64,000 nt of DNA from positions 31,404 through 95,403 of the forward strand of contig JAGHJS010000088.1 in assembly GCA_017886545.1 (NCBI GenBank), in the 5' to 3' direction. The translations under genes were made by a program, and so were the position numbers. Positions within the stretch are counted from its first letter, which is position 1; each line of letters begins with the position of its first letter. This DNA is from Clostridia bacterium. Lineage in GTDB: Bacteria; Bacillota; Clostridia; Christensenellales; Borkfalkiaceae. Positions 25,213 through 33,698 of the stretch are shown piece by piece. The notes beneath the pieces were generated by a model. The model had not been told where the DNA came from and ran no database searches. It saw only the letters and a program-made list of their open reading frames with translations.

Positions 25213-25249
25213 GCCCGCGGCACGCTTGCGTGCCGCGGGCGGTTTTTTT
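25213..25249 (+). terminator. Rho-independent terminator
   Basis: 13-bp perfect stem GCCCGCGGCACGC/GCGTGCCGCGGGC followed by GGTTTTTTT. Confidence 0.8.
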
Positions 25250-25269
25250 GCTTGTCGTATTCAGTTGTA

Positions 25270-25705
25270 AGAGATCTCACCAAGACGTATGTTTCACGAA
25301 ATGCCCATAATCGGTGCGGTTGCCGTTTCAGCCTGCAGCGCCTCGGCGCCCGCTATCAGCGGAAACTGTCTATTTTCTGATCCCTGTGTTTAATGAGTAC
25401 ATTGGAGTGCCCTCCTGTTAAGCAAGCTTCCTCAAAAAATCGGACTTGAACATAACAGTACCTCGCTTGCCCGCCGCTGCCGCTGTCCGCCTCTCCGCTG
25501 CGAATTTCGGAGCCTGTGTAAGATCCGGACGGCGTCCCCGCGTGAAGCCTCTTCACCTCTCCGTCCCCTTGCGAACGTCTTCCTTGTGCACATTCCCGGT
25601 GGAAACCTACGCAATCAAATTGGGGGAGGGCGCCTGCGGCCCTTCGGGCTTTTGTTGTACCGAGAGAGGATCGCTTTCCTGCCGTTTTCCTCTCTTCTTG
25701 CCTCT
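25270..25705 (-). ncRNA. Candidate non-coding RNA downstream of a strong promoter
   Basis: About 430 bp without a credible ORF lie downstream of a near-consensus minus-strand promoter (next entry). The transcribed strand starts with AAGAAGAGAGG that can pair with CCTCTCTCGG about 30 nt later. It contains the hairpin AGCCCGAAGGGC and a run of purine-rich blocks. I do not recognise tmRNA, RNase P RNA, 6S RNA, a T-box or a common riboswitch. The 891-bp stretch 25025-25915 contains this, repeat copy 2 and the terminator only. Confidence 0.35.
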
Positions 25706-25733
25706 ATTATACCATACTTTTCAGCTTTGTCAA
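25706..25733 (-). promoter_or_regulatory. Strong sigma-A promoter facing a region without genes
   Basis: Minus strand TTGACA (25728-25733), 16-bp spacer, TATAAT (25706-25711). No coding sequence follows for 580 bp. Confidence 0.8.
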
Positions 25734-25915
25734 TACCCTTTTTGAAAAAAATTAAAATTTTTTGCTCCTTTGTATCAAATTGTGATCGGTTTGCGTCCGT
25801 CTGTGAACAAACGGTCAAAACCCGCTTACAAAGCATACCGCCCCGCCGCGCGTTTTGCGCGGCGGGGCGGATCTTCCCGATGATTACTTGCGACCGCTTT
25901 CTTTATAATTTGCTT

Positions 25916-27346
25916 TTAATATGCGCGGGCGAACAGCACGACATGTTTCGCCTTTTTGCCGCAGCAGACGCAGGTATCCGCCTCTTCGCCTCCCACAAGC
26001 ACGCGTGCGGACGCAGCCGTCTGTTCTTTGATCGCATCTTCGCATTCGCGGCAGCCGCACCAACCCGCTTTCACGAAGTTGCCCCCTTCCACGCCCGCCA
26101 GCAGTTCCTGTACGTTCGCGGCGGAAACGACGCGCTCCTCCTTGCGCTTTTTGGCGAGCGCGAACAGGTTCGACTGGATCTCCGCAAGCAGCTTTTGCAC
26201 CGTTTCGGGCGCGCCCGTGAGCGGCGCCTCCGTCTTTTCGTGCGTGTCGCGCCGCACGAGCGTCATTTTGCCCGCCTCGATGTCGCGGGGTCCGAGTTCG
26301 ATGCGCAGCGGCACGCCCTTCATCTCCCACTCGTTGAACTTCCAGCCCGGGCTGTTGTCCGTCGTGTCCGTTTCGGCGCGGATCCCCGCGGCGCACAGCT
26401 GCGCGCGCAATGCCTCGGTCGCTTCGAGCACGCCCTCCTTTTTCGCCGCGATGGGCACGATGATCGCCTGCACGGGCGCAACGACGGGCGGCAGGATCAG
26501 CCCGCGCGCGTCGCCGTGCGTCATGATGAGCGCGCCGATGAGGCGTGTGGATACGCCCCACGACGAAGTATAAGCGTACTTGTGCACGCCGTCCTTATCC
26601 AAAAACTGAATGTCGAACGCCTTGGCGAAGTTCTGCCCGAGGTAGTGCGACGTGCCCGCCTGCAGGCTCTTGCCGTCGTGCATCATCGCATCCATGCCGA
26701 AGGTGGCGACGGCGCCCGCGAACTTCTCCTTTTCCGTCTTCCTGCCCGTGAACACGGGCATAGCGAGGCAGGTCTCGGCGAACACTTTGTATACGCCGAG
26801 CATCTTCATCGTCTCCTCCATCGCCTCCTCTTCGGTGGCGTGGGCGGTGTGCCCCTCCTGCCACAAAAATTCGCTGGTGCGCAGGAAGGGGCGGGTCGTC
26901 TTTTCCCACCGCATGACGTTCGCCCACTGGTTGATGAGCACGGGCAGATCGCGGTAGGATTGGATCCACTTGGAATACATCGCGCCGAAGATGGTCTCGC
27001 TCGTCGGGCGGATGACGAGCGGCTCCGCCAGCTCTTCGCCGCCGCCGACGGTGACCACCGCGACTTCGGGCGCGAACCCTTCGACATGCTCCGCCTCGCG
27101 GGTCATGAAGCTGTACGGGATCAGAAGCGGAAAGTACGCGTTCTTATGCCCCGTCGCCTTGAAGCGGGCGTCCAGCTCCTTCTGGATATTCTCCCAAATG
27201 GCATAGCCGTACGGGCGGATGACCATGGTCCCTTTGACGGGACCGTAGTCGACCAGCCCCGTTTTGGTCACGACGTCCGTGTACCAACGGGGAAAGTCCG
27301 TTTCGATGTCTGCGATCTGATTGACGAATTGGTTGTCCTTTGCCAT
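25916..27346 (-). CDS. proS: Prolyl-tRNA synthetase (short, eukaryote/archaea-like type)
   Basis: 476 aa from ATG 27346, the conserved family start (MAKDNQFVNQIADIETDFPRWY). Class II aaRS core with motif 2 region VMRWEKTTRPFLRTSEFLWQEGHTAHA and motif 3 in ALIMTHGDARGLILPP. There is no bacterial INS editing domain. The C-terminal domain has a Cys4 zinc site (CGCREC and CVCC) and the hallmark C-terminal tyrosine (ARAY). It charges tRNA-Pro. The upstream leader shows only a weak CGAGG ribosome binding site and dispersed repeats; I see no T-box. Confidence 0.95.
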   Translation of the reverse strand: MAKDNQFVNQIADIETDFPRWYTDVVTKTGLVDYGPVKGTMVIRPYGYAIWENIQKELDARFKATGHKNAYFPLLIPYSFMTREAEHVEGFAPEVAVVTVGGGEELAEPLVIRPTSETIFGAMYSKWIQSYRDLPVLINQWANVMRWEKTTRPFLRTSEFLWQEGHTAHATEEEAMEETMKMLGVYKVFAETCLAMPVFTGRKTEKEKFAGAVATFGMDAMMHDGKSLQAGTSHYLGQNFAKAFDIQFLDKDGVHKYAYTSSWGVSTRLIGALIMTHGDARGLILPPVVAPVQAIIVPIAAKKEGVLEATEALRAQLCAAGIRAETDTTDNSPGWKFNEWEMKGVPLRIELGPRDIEAGKMTLVRRDTHEKTEAPLTGAPETVQKLLAEIQSNLFALAKKRKEERVVSAANVQELLAGVEGGNFVKAGWCGCRECEDAIKEQTAASARVLVGGEEADTCVCCGKKAKHVVLFARAY

Positions 27347-27437
27347 AATAAAAAACCTCGTTCGGTTGCTTTTTTCAAATACGTCCGCGCGATTTTGCAC
27401 CGCGCGCAAAAATTTTTTCGGAAAAGACGAAACTGCT

Positions 27438-27597
27438 TACCCTGTCATCCCGAGCCTTGCGAGGGATCTGAGCCGAATACGTTGAAAGCCGTATGCAGTA
27501 AGTTATGCAACACTGACTGCATATCACTAACTTGTAGAATTATTCAGACCCGTTCAACTTCGCGGCGGTTTCACCGCCGCTCTGCTCAGGGTGACAC
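27438..27597. mobile_element. MITE/REP-like palindromic element 1
   Basis: Begins CTGTCATCCCGAGCCTTGCG and ends CTCTGCTCAGGGTGACA, an imperfect inverted terminal repeat. The inner arm has CGGCGGTTTCACCGCCG. Shares its left end with the element at 27610. No coding capacity. Confidence 0.6.
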
Positions 27598-27609
27598 AAT
27601 AGTCACTCT

Positions 27610-27714
27610 CTGTCATCCCGAGCCTTGCGAGGGATCTCTATTAAAATATCGACAAAATTAAAATAGAGATCCTTCGACTGCGCCGCCCTACGGGCGGCTC
27701 CGCTCAGGATGACA
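27610..27714. mobile_element. MITE/REP-like palindromic element 2
   Basis: Left end CTGTCATCCCGAGCCTTGCG is identical to element 1; right end GCTCCGCTCAGGATGACAAG. Internal arms AGAGATC are inverted around an A/T-rich centre, and GCCGCCCTACGGGCGGC forms a hairpin. Similar TGTCATCCTGAGC-type repeats are common in gut Bacillota genomes (from memory). Confidence 0.6.
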
Positions 27715-27746
27715 AGGGAGGAGAAAGCCGCTTTTCAATAATCACT

Positions 27747-27945
27747 TGCGCGCGCAAAAATCACACTTTTTGCAAGCGCCCTCAATTTGCCGAAACCTTT
27801 CGGCTCTTAGGAAAAGGGGTGAACGCGCGCGATTTCTATAATCTCTCGCGCAAGGAAAATCACACTTTTCCGCAGCGCAACACAATTTGGCAACACTTTG
27901 CCTGTTGCAGGAAAGGTGAAGTTGCGGCATTTCTATAAAGGTGTG
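27747..27945. repeat. Two degenerate ~95-bp tandem repeats
   Basis: Copies 27747-27842 and 27843-27945 share CAAAAATCACACTTTT/GGAAAATCACACTTTT, a CAATTTG block, GGAAA-G-GTGAA and GATTTCTATAA/CATTTCTATAA in the same order. The 719-bp stretch 27347-28065 between proS and the DegV gene holds only these repeats and the two palindromic elements. Confidence 0.6.
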
Positions 27946-28065
27946 CCCTGAAAAATGCCGCAACGAGGAAAACCTCCGCTGTCTCGAACGAAGTGAGAGC
28001 AGTGGGGTTGTCCTCAAATCGCAGAAAATCGCAGGCAGCAGCCTGCCGAGATTTTCGCGAGCAGC

Positions 28066-28956
28066 TTATTTTATCCTCTCCCCCTCGCTCTCCCACACGA
28101 CGGACACGGAACCGGGACCGACGTGCGCGCCGATGACGGGCCCCATGATGCTGATCTCCGCGCGGATGCCGAAAGTCTGTTCGAGCAGATCGGCAAGCTG
28201 CTCCGCCTCTTTGGGCGCGTCGGTATGCACGATGTGGAACCAGTCCGCACCTTCGCGGCGGGGCGCCCTGTTGATGCGCTCCACGGCATAGCGGAATGCC
28301 CCCTTCATGCCCCTGCACTTATCGATGACGGTAAGTTTGCCGTCCTCCGTAAAGGTGAGCACGGGTTTGATGGAGAGCATCGTACCCGCGATCGCCGCCG
28401 CCCTCGACACCCTGCCGCCGCGGCAAAGAAAATTCAGATCGTACGCTATGATCGTATGCTGGATGTGGCGGGTCATTTCGTTCAGGCGCTCATATGCCTC
28501 CTGCGCCGTTTTTCCCTCGTCGCGAAGGCGCAGCGCCTCTTTGACCAGCTCCCCCTGCCCGATCGTGGCGGAGAGCGAATCGACGACGAGGATCTCCGTG
28601 CCCGCATTCTCCTTTGCGACGGCTGCCGCAGCCTCGCGCGCCACGTTCACCGTGGGCGAAAGCCCGCCCGAAAGGGACACGTGCAGAATGCTTGAAGCGC
28701 CCTCTTTGACCAGCCCGCTGAAATACTCGTAATGCCGCTCGAAATTGATCTGCGAGGTGCGCGGAAGCCCGCCTTTGCGCTCGCGTTCGTAAAAATCTAC
28801 GTATTGCGCATACTCCGTAAAGGCGTCCGACTCTTCCGAAACGGCGCCGCCCAGCTCCATCACAAAGGGAAAGGCGATCACCTTCACATCCCGCTCACGG
28901 ATATATTCCGCGTAAAAATCGCAGGTCGAATCAGACGAAACTACAAATTTTTTCAT
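28066..28956 (-). CDS. DegV-family fatty-acid-binding protein
   Basis: 296 aa, start ATG 28956 (MKKFVVSSDSTCDF). DegV signature features: SDSTCD at the N-terminus, PRTSQIN (the P-x-T-S-Q ligand loop), HVSLSGGLSPTVNVA, and the second-domain block GRVSRAAAIAGTMLSIKPVL. DegV proteins (FakB-like) bind a fatty acid; FakB-type members present it to the FakA kinase for acyl-phosphate formation. No fakA is in the window. Functionally close in theme to the lipid operon but 20 kb away. Confidence 0.93.
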   Translation of the reverse strand: MKKFVVSSDSTCDFYAEYIRERDVKVIAFPFVMELGGAVSEESDAFTEYAQYVDFYERERKGGLPRTSQINFERHYEYFSGLVKEGASSILHVSLSGGLSPTVNVAREAAAAVAKENAGTEILVVDSLSATIGQGELVKEALRLRDEGKTAQEAYERLNEMTRHIQHTIIAYDLNFLCRGGRVSRAAAIAGTMLSIKPVLTFTEDGKLTVIDKCRGMKGAFRYAVERINRAPRREGADWFHIVHTDAPKEAEQLADLLEQTFGIRAEISIMGPVIGAHVGPGSVSVVWESEGERIK

Positions 28957-29134
28957 ATTCACTCCGTTTGACCGCGCGGCGGCTTCCCGCGCAGAATACA
29001 GATATTGTACCACATAAATCGCCCGTTGTAAAGAAATCGCGGCGGCTTTGCCCGCCGCCCGCGCTTTTTTTCGGAGCGGAACGCGCCGCCGCAGGAATTT
29101 TTTGCGGATTCGGCAGGTTATTTTCAAAAAGCAC

Positions 29135-29163
29135 TTGAAAACGCGCCGTTTTTGAAGTATAAT
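29135..29163 (+). promoter_or_regulatory. Promoter of the phosphohexomutase gene
   Basis: TTGAAA (29135-29140), 17-bp spacer, TATAAT (29158-29163), 33 bp before the start codon. Confidence 0.85.
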
Positions 29164-29196
29164 CGTTAGTGAGAAACATTTGCGGAGGGACGCGGC

Positions 29197-30705
29197 ATGG
29201 AGCTGAACGACTGGCTGAAACTCAAGAGCGGGACGGACGTCCGCGGCGTGGCGCTGGAAGGCGTGGAAGGCGAACACATCGACCTCACCGACGAGGCGGT
29301 GGAAGGCATCGTCAGGGCGCTTGTTTACATGCTCGCGGAAAAACTCGGGAAAACGAAGCTGACCATCGCCGTCGGGCACGATTCGCGCCTGTCGGCGGGG
29401 CGCATCTGCGCGGCGGCGGCAAAGGCGATCACCGAAAGCGGGTGCGACGCGCTGCTGACGGGGCTCTCCTCCACGCCGAGCATGTTCATGCTCTTGCAGG
29501 AAAAGGACGCGCCCGCCGACGCTTCGATCATGATCACGGCGAGCCACCTGCCCTACAACAAGAACGGGCTGAAATTTTTCCTCCCCTCGGGCGGGTTCGA
29601 AGGCAAGGACGTCACCGCCCTGCTCACCCTCGCCGCCGAAGGGAAGGCGCTCACGGGCAAGGGCAGCGTGCGCGAAACGGACTACATCGGGCGTTACAGC
29701 GAAAACCTCGTTGCGTTCGTGCGCGAAAAGACGGGCGAGGAAACGCCGCTCGCAGGCAAAAAGATCGTCGTCGACGCGGGCAACGGCGCGGGCGGGTTCT
29801 ACGTCGAAAAGGTCTTAAAGCCGCTGGGCGCGGACACCGCGGGCAGCCAGTTTTTAGACCCCGACGGCAGATTCCCCAACCACATCCCCAACCCCGAGAA
29901 TAAGGAGGCGATGCGCTCCGTATGCGAGGCGGTGCAGCGCGCGCATGCGGATTTCGGCATCATCTTCGATACGGACGTCGACCGTGCCGGCGCGGTGGAT
30001 AAAAACGGCGAAGAGATCAACCGCAACCGCCTTATCGCGCTCATCGCCGCCATCCTGCTCGAAGAGCACCCCGGCGCGACCATCGTGACGGACTCCGTCA
30101 CGTCCGACGGGCTGGCGCAGTTCATCGCGGCGCACGGCGGAAAGCACTGCCGCTACAAGCGCGGGTATAAAAACGTGATCGACAAGGCGAAAGAGCTGTG
30201 CGCGGCGGGACAATACGCGCCCATCGGCATCGAAACGAGCGGGCACGCGGCCCTCGAAGAGAACTATTTCCTCGACGACGGCGCCTACCTTGTGACGCGC
30301 ATCCTCATCACCGTCGCAAAGCTCGCGAAGGAGGGCAGGAGCGTTTCCGACCTCATCGCGGACCTGCCCGAACCCGCCGAAGCGGCGGAGGCGCGGCTGA
30401 CCTTTACCGCGGGCGCGGACTTCAAAACGCTGGGGAATGCCGCTATCGAAGAGCTGAAAGCGTATGTTCCGACGGCGGAGGGGCTTTCGCTCGCGCCCGA
30501 CAACTTCGAGGGCGTGCGCATCAACTTCGACAAGGACCATGGCGACGGCTGGGCACTGGTGCGCATGAGCCTGCACGAGCCGATCATGCCCATCAACATC
30601 GAGAGCAACACGGCGGGCGGCAACGCGAAGATCGCGGCGGCGCTGTATGCGTTTTTGAAGAGATACCCCTTCCTCGTGACGGCGAACCTCGAAAAATATC
30701 TGTAA
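29197..30705 (+). CDS. Phosphohexomutase (phosphomannomutase/phosphoglucomutase family)
   Basis: 502 aa. All four alpha-D-phosphohexomutase sites are visible: catalytic phosphoserine loop TASHLPYNKNG, Mg-binding DTDVDRAG, sugar-binding ETSGHAALEE and the C-terminal phosphate-binding ESNTAGGN. It interconverts hexose 1- and 6-phosphates for glycan precursor synthesis and glycolysis. RBS GCGGAGGGA. Exact sugar preference (Glc versus Man) cannot be read from these motifs. The transketolase gene follows after 111 bp and a hairpin. Confidence 0.92.
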   Translation: MELNDWLKLKSGTDVRGVALEGVEGEHIDLTDEAVEGIVRALVYMLAEKLGKTKLTIAVGHDSRLSAGRICAAAAKAITESGCDALLTGLSSTPSMFMLLQEKDAPADASIMITASHLPYNKNGLKFFLPSGGFEGKDVTALLTLAAEGKALTGKGSVRETDYIGRYSENLVAFVREKTGEETPLAGKKIVVDAGNGAGGFYVEKVLKPLGADTAGSQFLDPDGRFPNHIPNPENKEAMRSVCEAVQRAHADFGIIFDTDVDRAGAVDKNGEEINRNRLIALIAAILLEEHPGATIVTDSVTSDGLAQFIAAHGGKHCRYKRGYKNVIDKAKELCAAGQYAPIGIETSGHAALEENYFLDDGAYLVTRILITVAKLAKEGRSVSDLIADLPEPAEAAEARLTFTAGADFKTLGNAAIEELKAYVPTAEGLSLAPDNFEGVRINFDKDHGDGWALVRMSLHEPIMPINIESNTAGGNAKIAAALYAFLKRYPFLVTANLEKYL

Positions 30706-30745
30706 GCCCTCCCCTTTCGCGGAGGCGGACGAAAACGGAAAACTG

Positions 30746-30777
30746 CCGCGCGGCGCGGGTGCGCCCGCGCCGCGCGG
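30746..30777. terminator. GC-rich hairpin between mutase and transketolase genes
   Basis: A perfect 14-bp stem with a TGCG loop, not followed by a T-run. It may stabilise or partly terminate the upstream message. Confidence 0.5.
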
Positions 30778-30816
30778 AACAAACATAAAAATTTATAGTT
30801 CAAGGAGAATGATACA

Positions 30817-32796
30817 ATGAACGACGTACGGCAGGAAACGGTAAACGCGATCCGCGTGCTCTCTGCGGAAGCGATCCAGAAGGCGAACTCGGGGCATCCC
30901 GGGCTGCCCTTGGGCAGCGCGCCCATCGGGTACACCATCTTCGCGGACTTTTTGAAGTTCAACCCGAAGGACCCGAAGTGGGACGACAGAGACCGTTTCA
31001 TCCTCTCCGCGGGGCACGGCTCCATGCTCAACTACTCGCTTTTGTACCTCTTCGGGTATGACATCTCCAAAGAGGACATGATGAACTTCCGCCAGCTCGG
31101 GTACAAAACGCCCGGGCACCCCGAATACGGCCACACGCCCGGCATCGAAACGACGACCGGCCCGCTCGGGCAGGGCATCGCGAACGCCGTCGGCATGGCG
31201 GTCGCCGAGGCGCACCTCGCCGCCACCTTCAACCGCGAGGGCTTCCCCATCGTCGACCATTACACCTATGCGCTGTGCGGCGACGGGTGCCTCGAAGAGG
31301 GCATCTCGTACGAGGCCTGCTCCTTTGCGGGCACGCACAAGCTGGGCAAACTCATCCTCTTCTATGACGACAACGACATCACCATCGAGGGCAATACCGA
31401 CATCACCTTCAAAGAGGACGTGGCGATGCGCTTCAAGGCGCAGGGCTGGCAGGTGCTGAAGGTGGACGACGCGAACGATCTGGATTTGCTGCGCCGCACC
31501 GTGCGCAAGGCGAAGGCGGATACCGAGCGCCCCTCGATCATCATCTGCAAAACGGTCATCGGCTACGGCTCGCCGCTCGCAGGCTCGCACGAGTGCCACG
31601 GCGCGCCCCTCGGCACGGAGAACCTGCAAAAGCTGAAGGACAACCTCGGCTGGACGTGTGCGCCCTTCGAGATCCCCGAAGAGGTCGCGGCGCACTGCGC
31701 GGCGATCGCCAAAAAGGGCGTTTCCCGCCAGGGCAAGTGGAAGAGGATGTTCAAGGAATACGAGGCGAAATACCCCGACCTTGCGGCGAAGTACAAACTG
31801 TTCATGAGCGGGGAGCTGCCCGACCTGAAGAACAACGCCTCCCTCTTCGAGTTCGCAAAACCCGACGCGACACGCAACACGAGCTTTGCCGTGCTCAACA
31901 AGCTCGCCGACCTCATCCCCAACCTCATCGGCGGCTCGGCGGACCTCGCGCCCTCCAACAAGTCCAACATGAAAAAGCGCGGCGACTTCACCGCGGAGGA
32001 TAAGAGCGGGTCGAACATGCACTTCGGCATCCGCGAGCACGCGATGGCGGCGATCACCAACGGCATGCAGCTGCACGGCGGGCTGAAATGCTACTGCTCC
32101 ACCTTCTTTATCTTCTCCGACTATATGAAACACGCGATGCGCCTCTCCGCGCTCATGCACCAGCCCGTCATCTACATCCTGACGCACGACTCCATCGGCG
32201 TCGGCGAAGACGGCCCCACGCACGAACCCGTTGAACAGCTCATCGCGCTGCGCTCCATCCCCGGCATGAAGGTGTACCGCCCCGCCGACGGCAAAGAGAC
32301 GACGGCGGCGTGGATCTCCGCGCTCGAAGGGAACGCGCCCACCTGTCTTGTCCTCACCCGCCAGAACCTGCCGCAGTACGAAAATTCGGGGCTGGCTGCG
32401 CTCAAGGGCGGCTATGTGCTTGCCGACAGCGAAAAGGAGACGCCCGACGTGCTGCTCATCGCCAGCGGTTCGGAAGTGGAACAGTGCATGCAGGCGAAGG
32501 ATATTTTGAAAACGAAGGGCGTCGACGCGCGCGTCGTTTCCATGCCCTGCTTCGAGGAGTTCGAAAAACAGCCGCAGAGCTATAAGGACGAGGTGCTCCC
32601 GCCCGAAGTCAAGGCGCGCGTGTGCGTGGAGGCGGGTTCCCCCTACTCCTGGTACAAGTACGCGGGCGATGCGGGCGAGATCATCGGCATGACTACCTTC
32701 GGCGCGAGCGGCCCTGCGAACAAGCTGTTCGAAATGTTCGGCTTCACGGCGGAGAACGTCGTCGAAAAGGCGTTCCGTTCGCTGAACAAAGCGTAA
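30817..32796 (+). CDS. tkt: Transketolase
   Basis: 659 aa, full length. Thiamine-diphosphate motif starting CGDGCLEEGISYEA and closing near DDNDITIEGN; substrate histidines in SAGHGSMLNYSLL and TGPLGQGIANAVG; pyrimidine-domain motif DSIGVGEDGPTHEPVEQL; C-terminal domain from about residue 530. Catalyses two-carbon transfer in the non-oxidative pentose phosphate pathway. RBS AAGGAG. Terminator at 32826-32860. Confidence 0.97.
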   Translation: MNDVRQETVNAIRVLSAEAIQKANSGHPGLPLGSAPIGYTIFADFLKFNPKDPKWDDRDRFILSAGHGSMLNYSLLYLFGYDISKEDMMNFRQLGYKTPGHPEYGHTPGIETTTGPLGQGIANAVGMAVAEAHLAATFNREGFPIVDHYTYALCGDGCLEEGISYEACSFAGTHKLGKLILFYDDNDITIEGNTDITFKEDVAMRFKAQGWQVLKVDDANDLDLLRRTVRKAKADTERPSIIICKTVIGYGSPLAGSHECHGAPLGTENLQKLKDNLGWTCAPFEIPEEVAAHCAAIAKKGVSRQGKWKRMFKEYEAKYPDLAAKYKLFMSGELPDLKNNASLFEFAKPDATRNTSFAVLNKLADLIPNLIGGSADLAPSNKSNMKKRGDFTAEDKSGSNMHFGIREHAMAAITNGMQLHGGLKCYCSTFFIFSDYMKHAMRLSALMHQPVIYILTHDSIGVGEDGPTHEPVEQLIALRSIPGMKVYRPADGKETTAAWISALEGNAPTCLVLTRQNLPQYENSGLAALKGGYVLADSEKETPDVLLIASGSEVEQCMQAKDILKTKGVDARVVSMPCFEEFEKQPQSYKDEVLPPEVKARVCVEAGSPYSWYKYAGDAGEIIGMTTFGASGPANKLFEMFGFTAENVVEKAFRSLNKA

Positions 32797-32825
32797 ACGC
32801 GTCGCGCAAAACGCAAAAACAGTGC

Positions 32826-32860
32826 GGCGGCTTCGGCAAAATGCCGAAGCCACCGTTTTT
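32826..32860 (+). terminator. Transketolase terminator
   Basis: GGCTTCGGCA/TGCCGAAGCC stem followed by ACCGTTTTT. Confidence 0.88.
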
Positions 32861-32884
32861 CTTTGCAAAACCATCGCCCGCGCC

Positions 32885-32945
32885 CGCTTTTTTCGCAGCC
32901 GCTTTTTCCGCAGCTGCTTTTTTCCGCAGCGGCTTTTTACCGCGC
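32885..32945. repeat. Short tandem repeat (GCTTTTTCCGCAGC units)
   Basis: Four imperfect 14-17 bp copies of GCTTTTTTCCGCAGC lie between the transketolase terminator and the next promoter. Confidence 0.6.
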
Positions 32946-33013
32946 CCGCCGCACCCCCCGCCGCGCTCTCCCTTTCAGGCGGAAACGCACGACCGTAAAA
33001 AATAAAAAAGCGG

Positions 33014-33042
33014 TTGACAACGTTTGCAAACTGCTGTATAAT
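33014..33042 (+). promoter_or_regulatory. Consensus sigma-A promoter with a palindrome in the spacer
   Basis: TTGACA (33014-33019), 17-bp spacer, TATAAT (33037-33042). The spacer contains the perfect palindrome GTTTGCAAAC, a plausible operator. Confidence 0.88.
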
Positions 33043-33067
33043 AAAACCAATACAGGAGGGGATGTAT

Positions 33068-33595
33068 ATGAAAAAGTTTTGGAAAGTTTTGCTCCCCTGC
33101 CTGCTGTGCGGGGCGCTCCTTGCGGTATGCACCGGATGCAGCGGGTATGAATCGGAGAGCATCGCTTACACGGGCGAAGAAGGCAGCATGGTCTTTCTCG
33201 GCGTCAACTTCAACGGAACGAACAGCCGTTCGGAGGGCGTGAAGATCCAGGTGAACTTCGCGCACGAGTCCGTTTCGGCGGAAGAAGTCCCCTATTCGAT
33301 CTATGCGGGCACGGACGGCAATTTCACATCGGTCTATACCCTGCCGCTCTCCTTCTCCACGGACGAAGGCTATAACACGAAGGCGATCGCGGATGAATTC
33401 CTCCCCGGCATGGTCGCGTACACCTGCAATTTCCCGAAGGCGGGCGTTGAGATCACGCTGCCCGATACGCTCTTTGCCGAGAGCAGCGGCACGTTCCTCG
33501 TCATGCTCGTAGGCGGCGACTATTCCGACCAAAGCGATTACGCCGACCGCGAATTCACGTATACCGTCGACGGCGATACCGTTACATTGGATTAA
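33068..33595 (+). CDS. Small secreted lipoprotein of unknown function
   Basis: 175 aa from ATG 33068 (RBS CAGGAGGGG; the ORF track start at 33014 lies in the promoter). Signal peptide with a cysteine at CTGC (lipobox-like). The mature part looks like one beta-sandwich (VKIQVNFAHESVSAEEVPYSIY, SSGTFLVMLVGG). Single-gene transcript with its own promoter and terminator. No family recognised. Confidence 0.7.
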   Translation: MKKFWKVLLPCLLCGALLAVCTGCSGYESESIAYTGEEGSMVFLGVNFNGTNSRSEGVKIQVNFAHESVSAEEVPYSIYAGTDGNFTSVYTLPLSFSTDEGYNTKAIADEFLPGMVAYTCNFPKAGVEITLPDTLFAESSGTFLVMLVGGDYSDQSDYADREFTYTVDGDTVTLD

Positions 33596-33609
33596 AGAAC
33601 AACACCTAA

Positions 33610-33648
33610 AGGCAGGCGCCGCGGAGTGTTCCGCGGCGTCTGCCTTTT
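33610..33648 (+). terminator. Terminator of the small lipoprotein
   Basis: Near-perfect 16-bp stem AAGGCAGGCGCCGCGGA / TCCGCGGCGTCTGCCTT with a T-run. Confidence 0.88.
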
Positions 33649-33698
33649 CTGCACGGCGGAGCGTACCCGCGGCGCCAAACCCGTTCCGGAACGCTCTT

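Noticed and set aside
27347-27440. T-box leader for proS
   Set aside because: No TGG-ACC antiterminator box or specifier stem is visible; the upstream region is made of dispersed repeats.
27747-27945. CRISPR array
   Set aside because: Repeats are ~95 bp, directly adjacent and degenerate, with no unique spacers; no cas genes anywhere in the window.
33014-33067. Longer start for the small lipoprotein
   Set aside because: ATG-like start at 33014 region overlaps the promoter -35 box; the AGGAGGGG before 33068 and the signal peptide decide for 33068.
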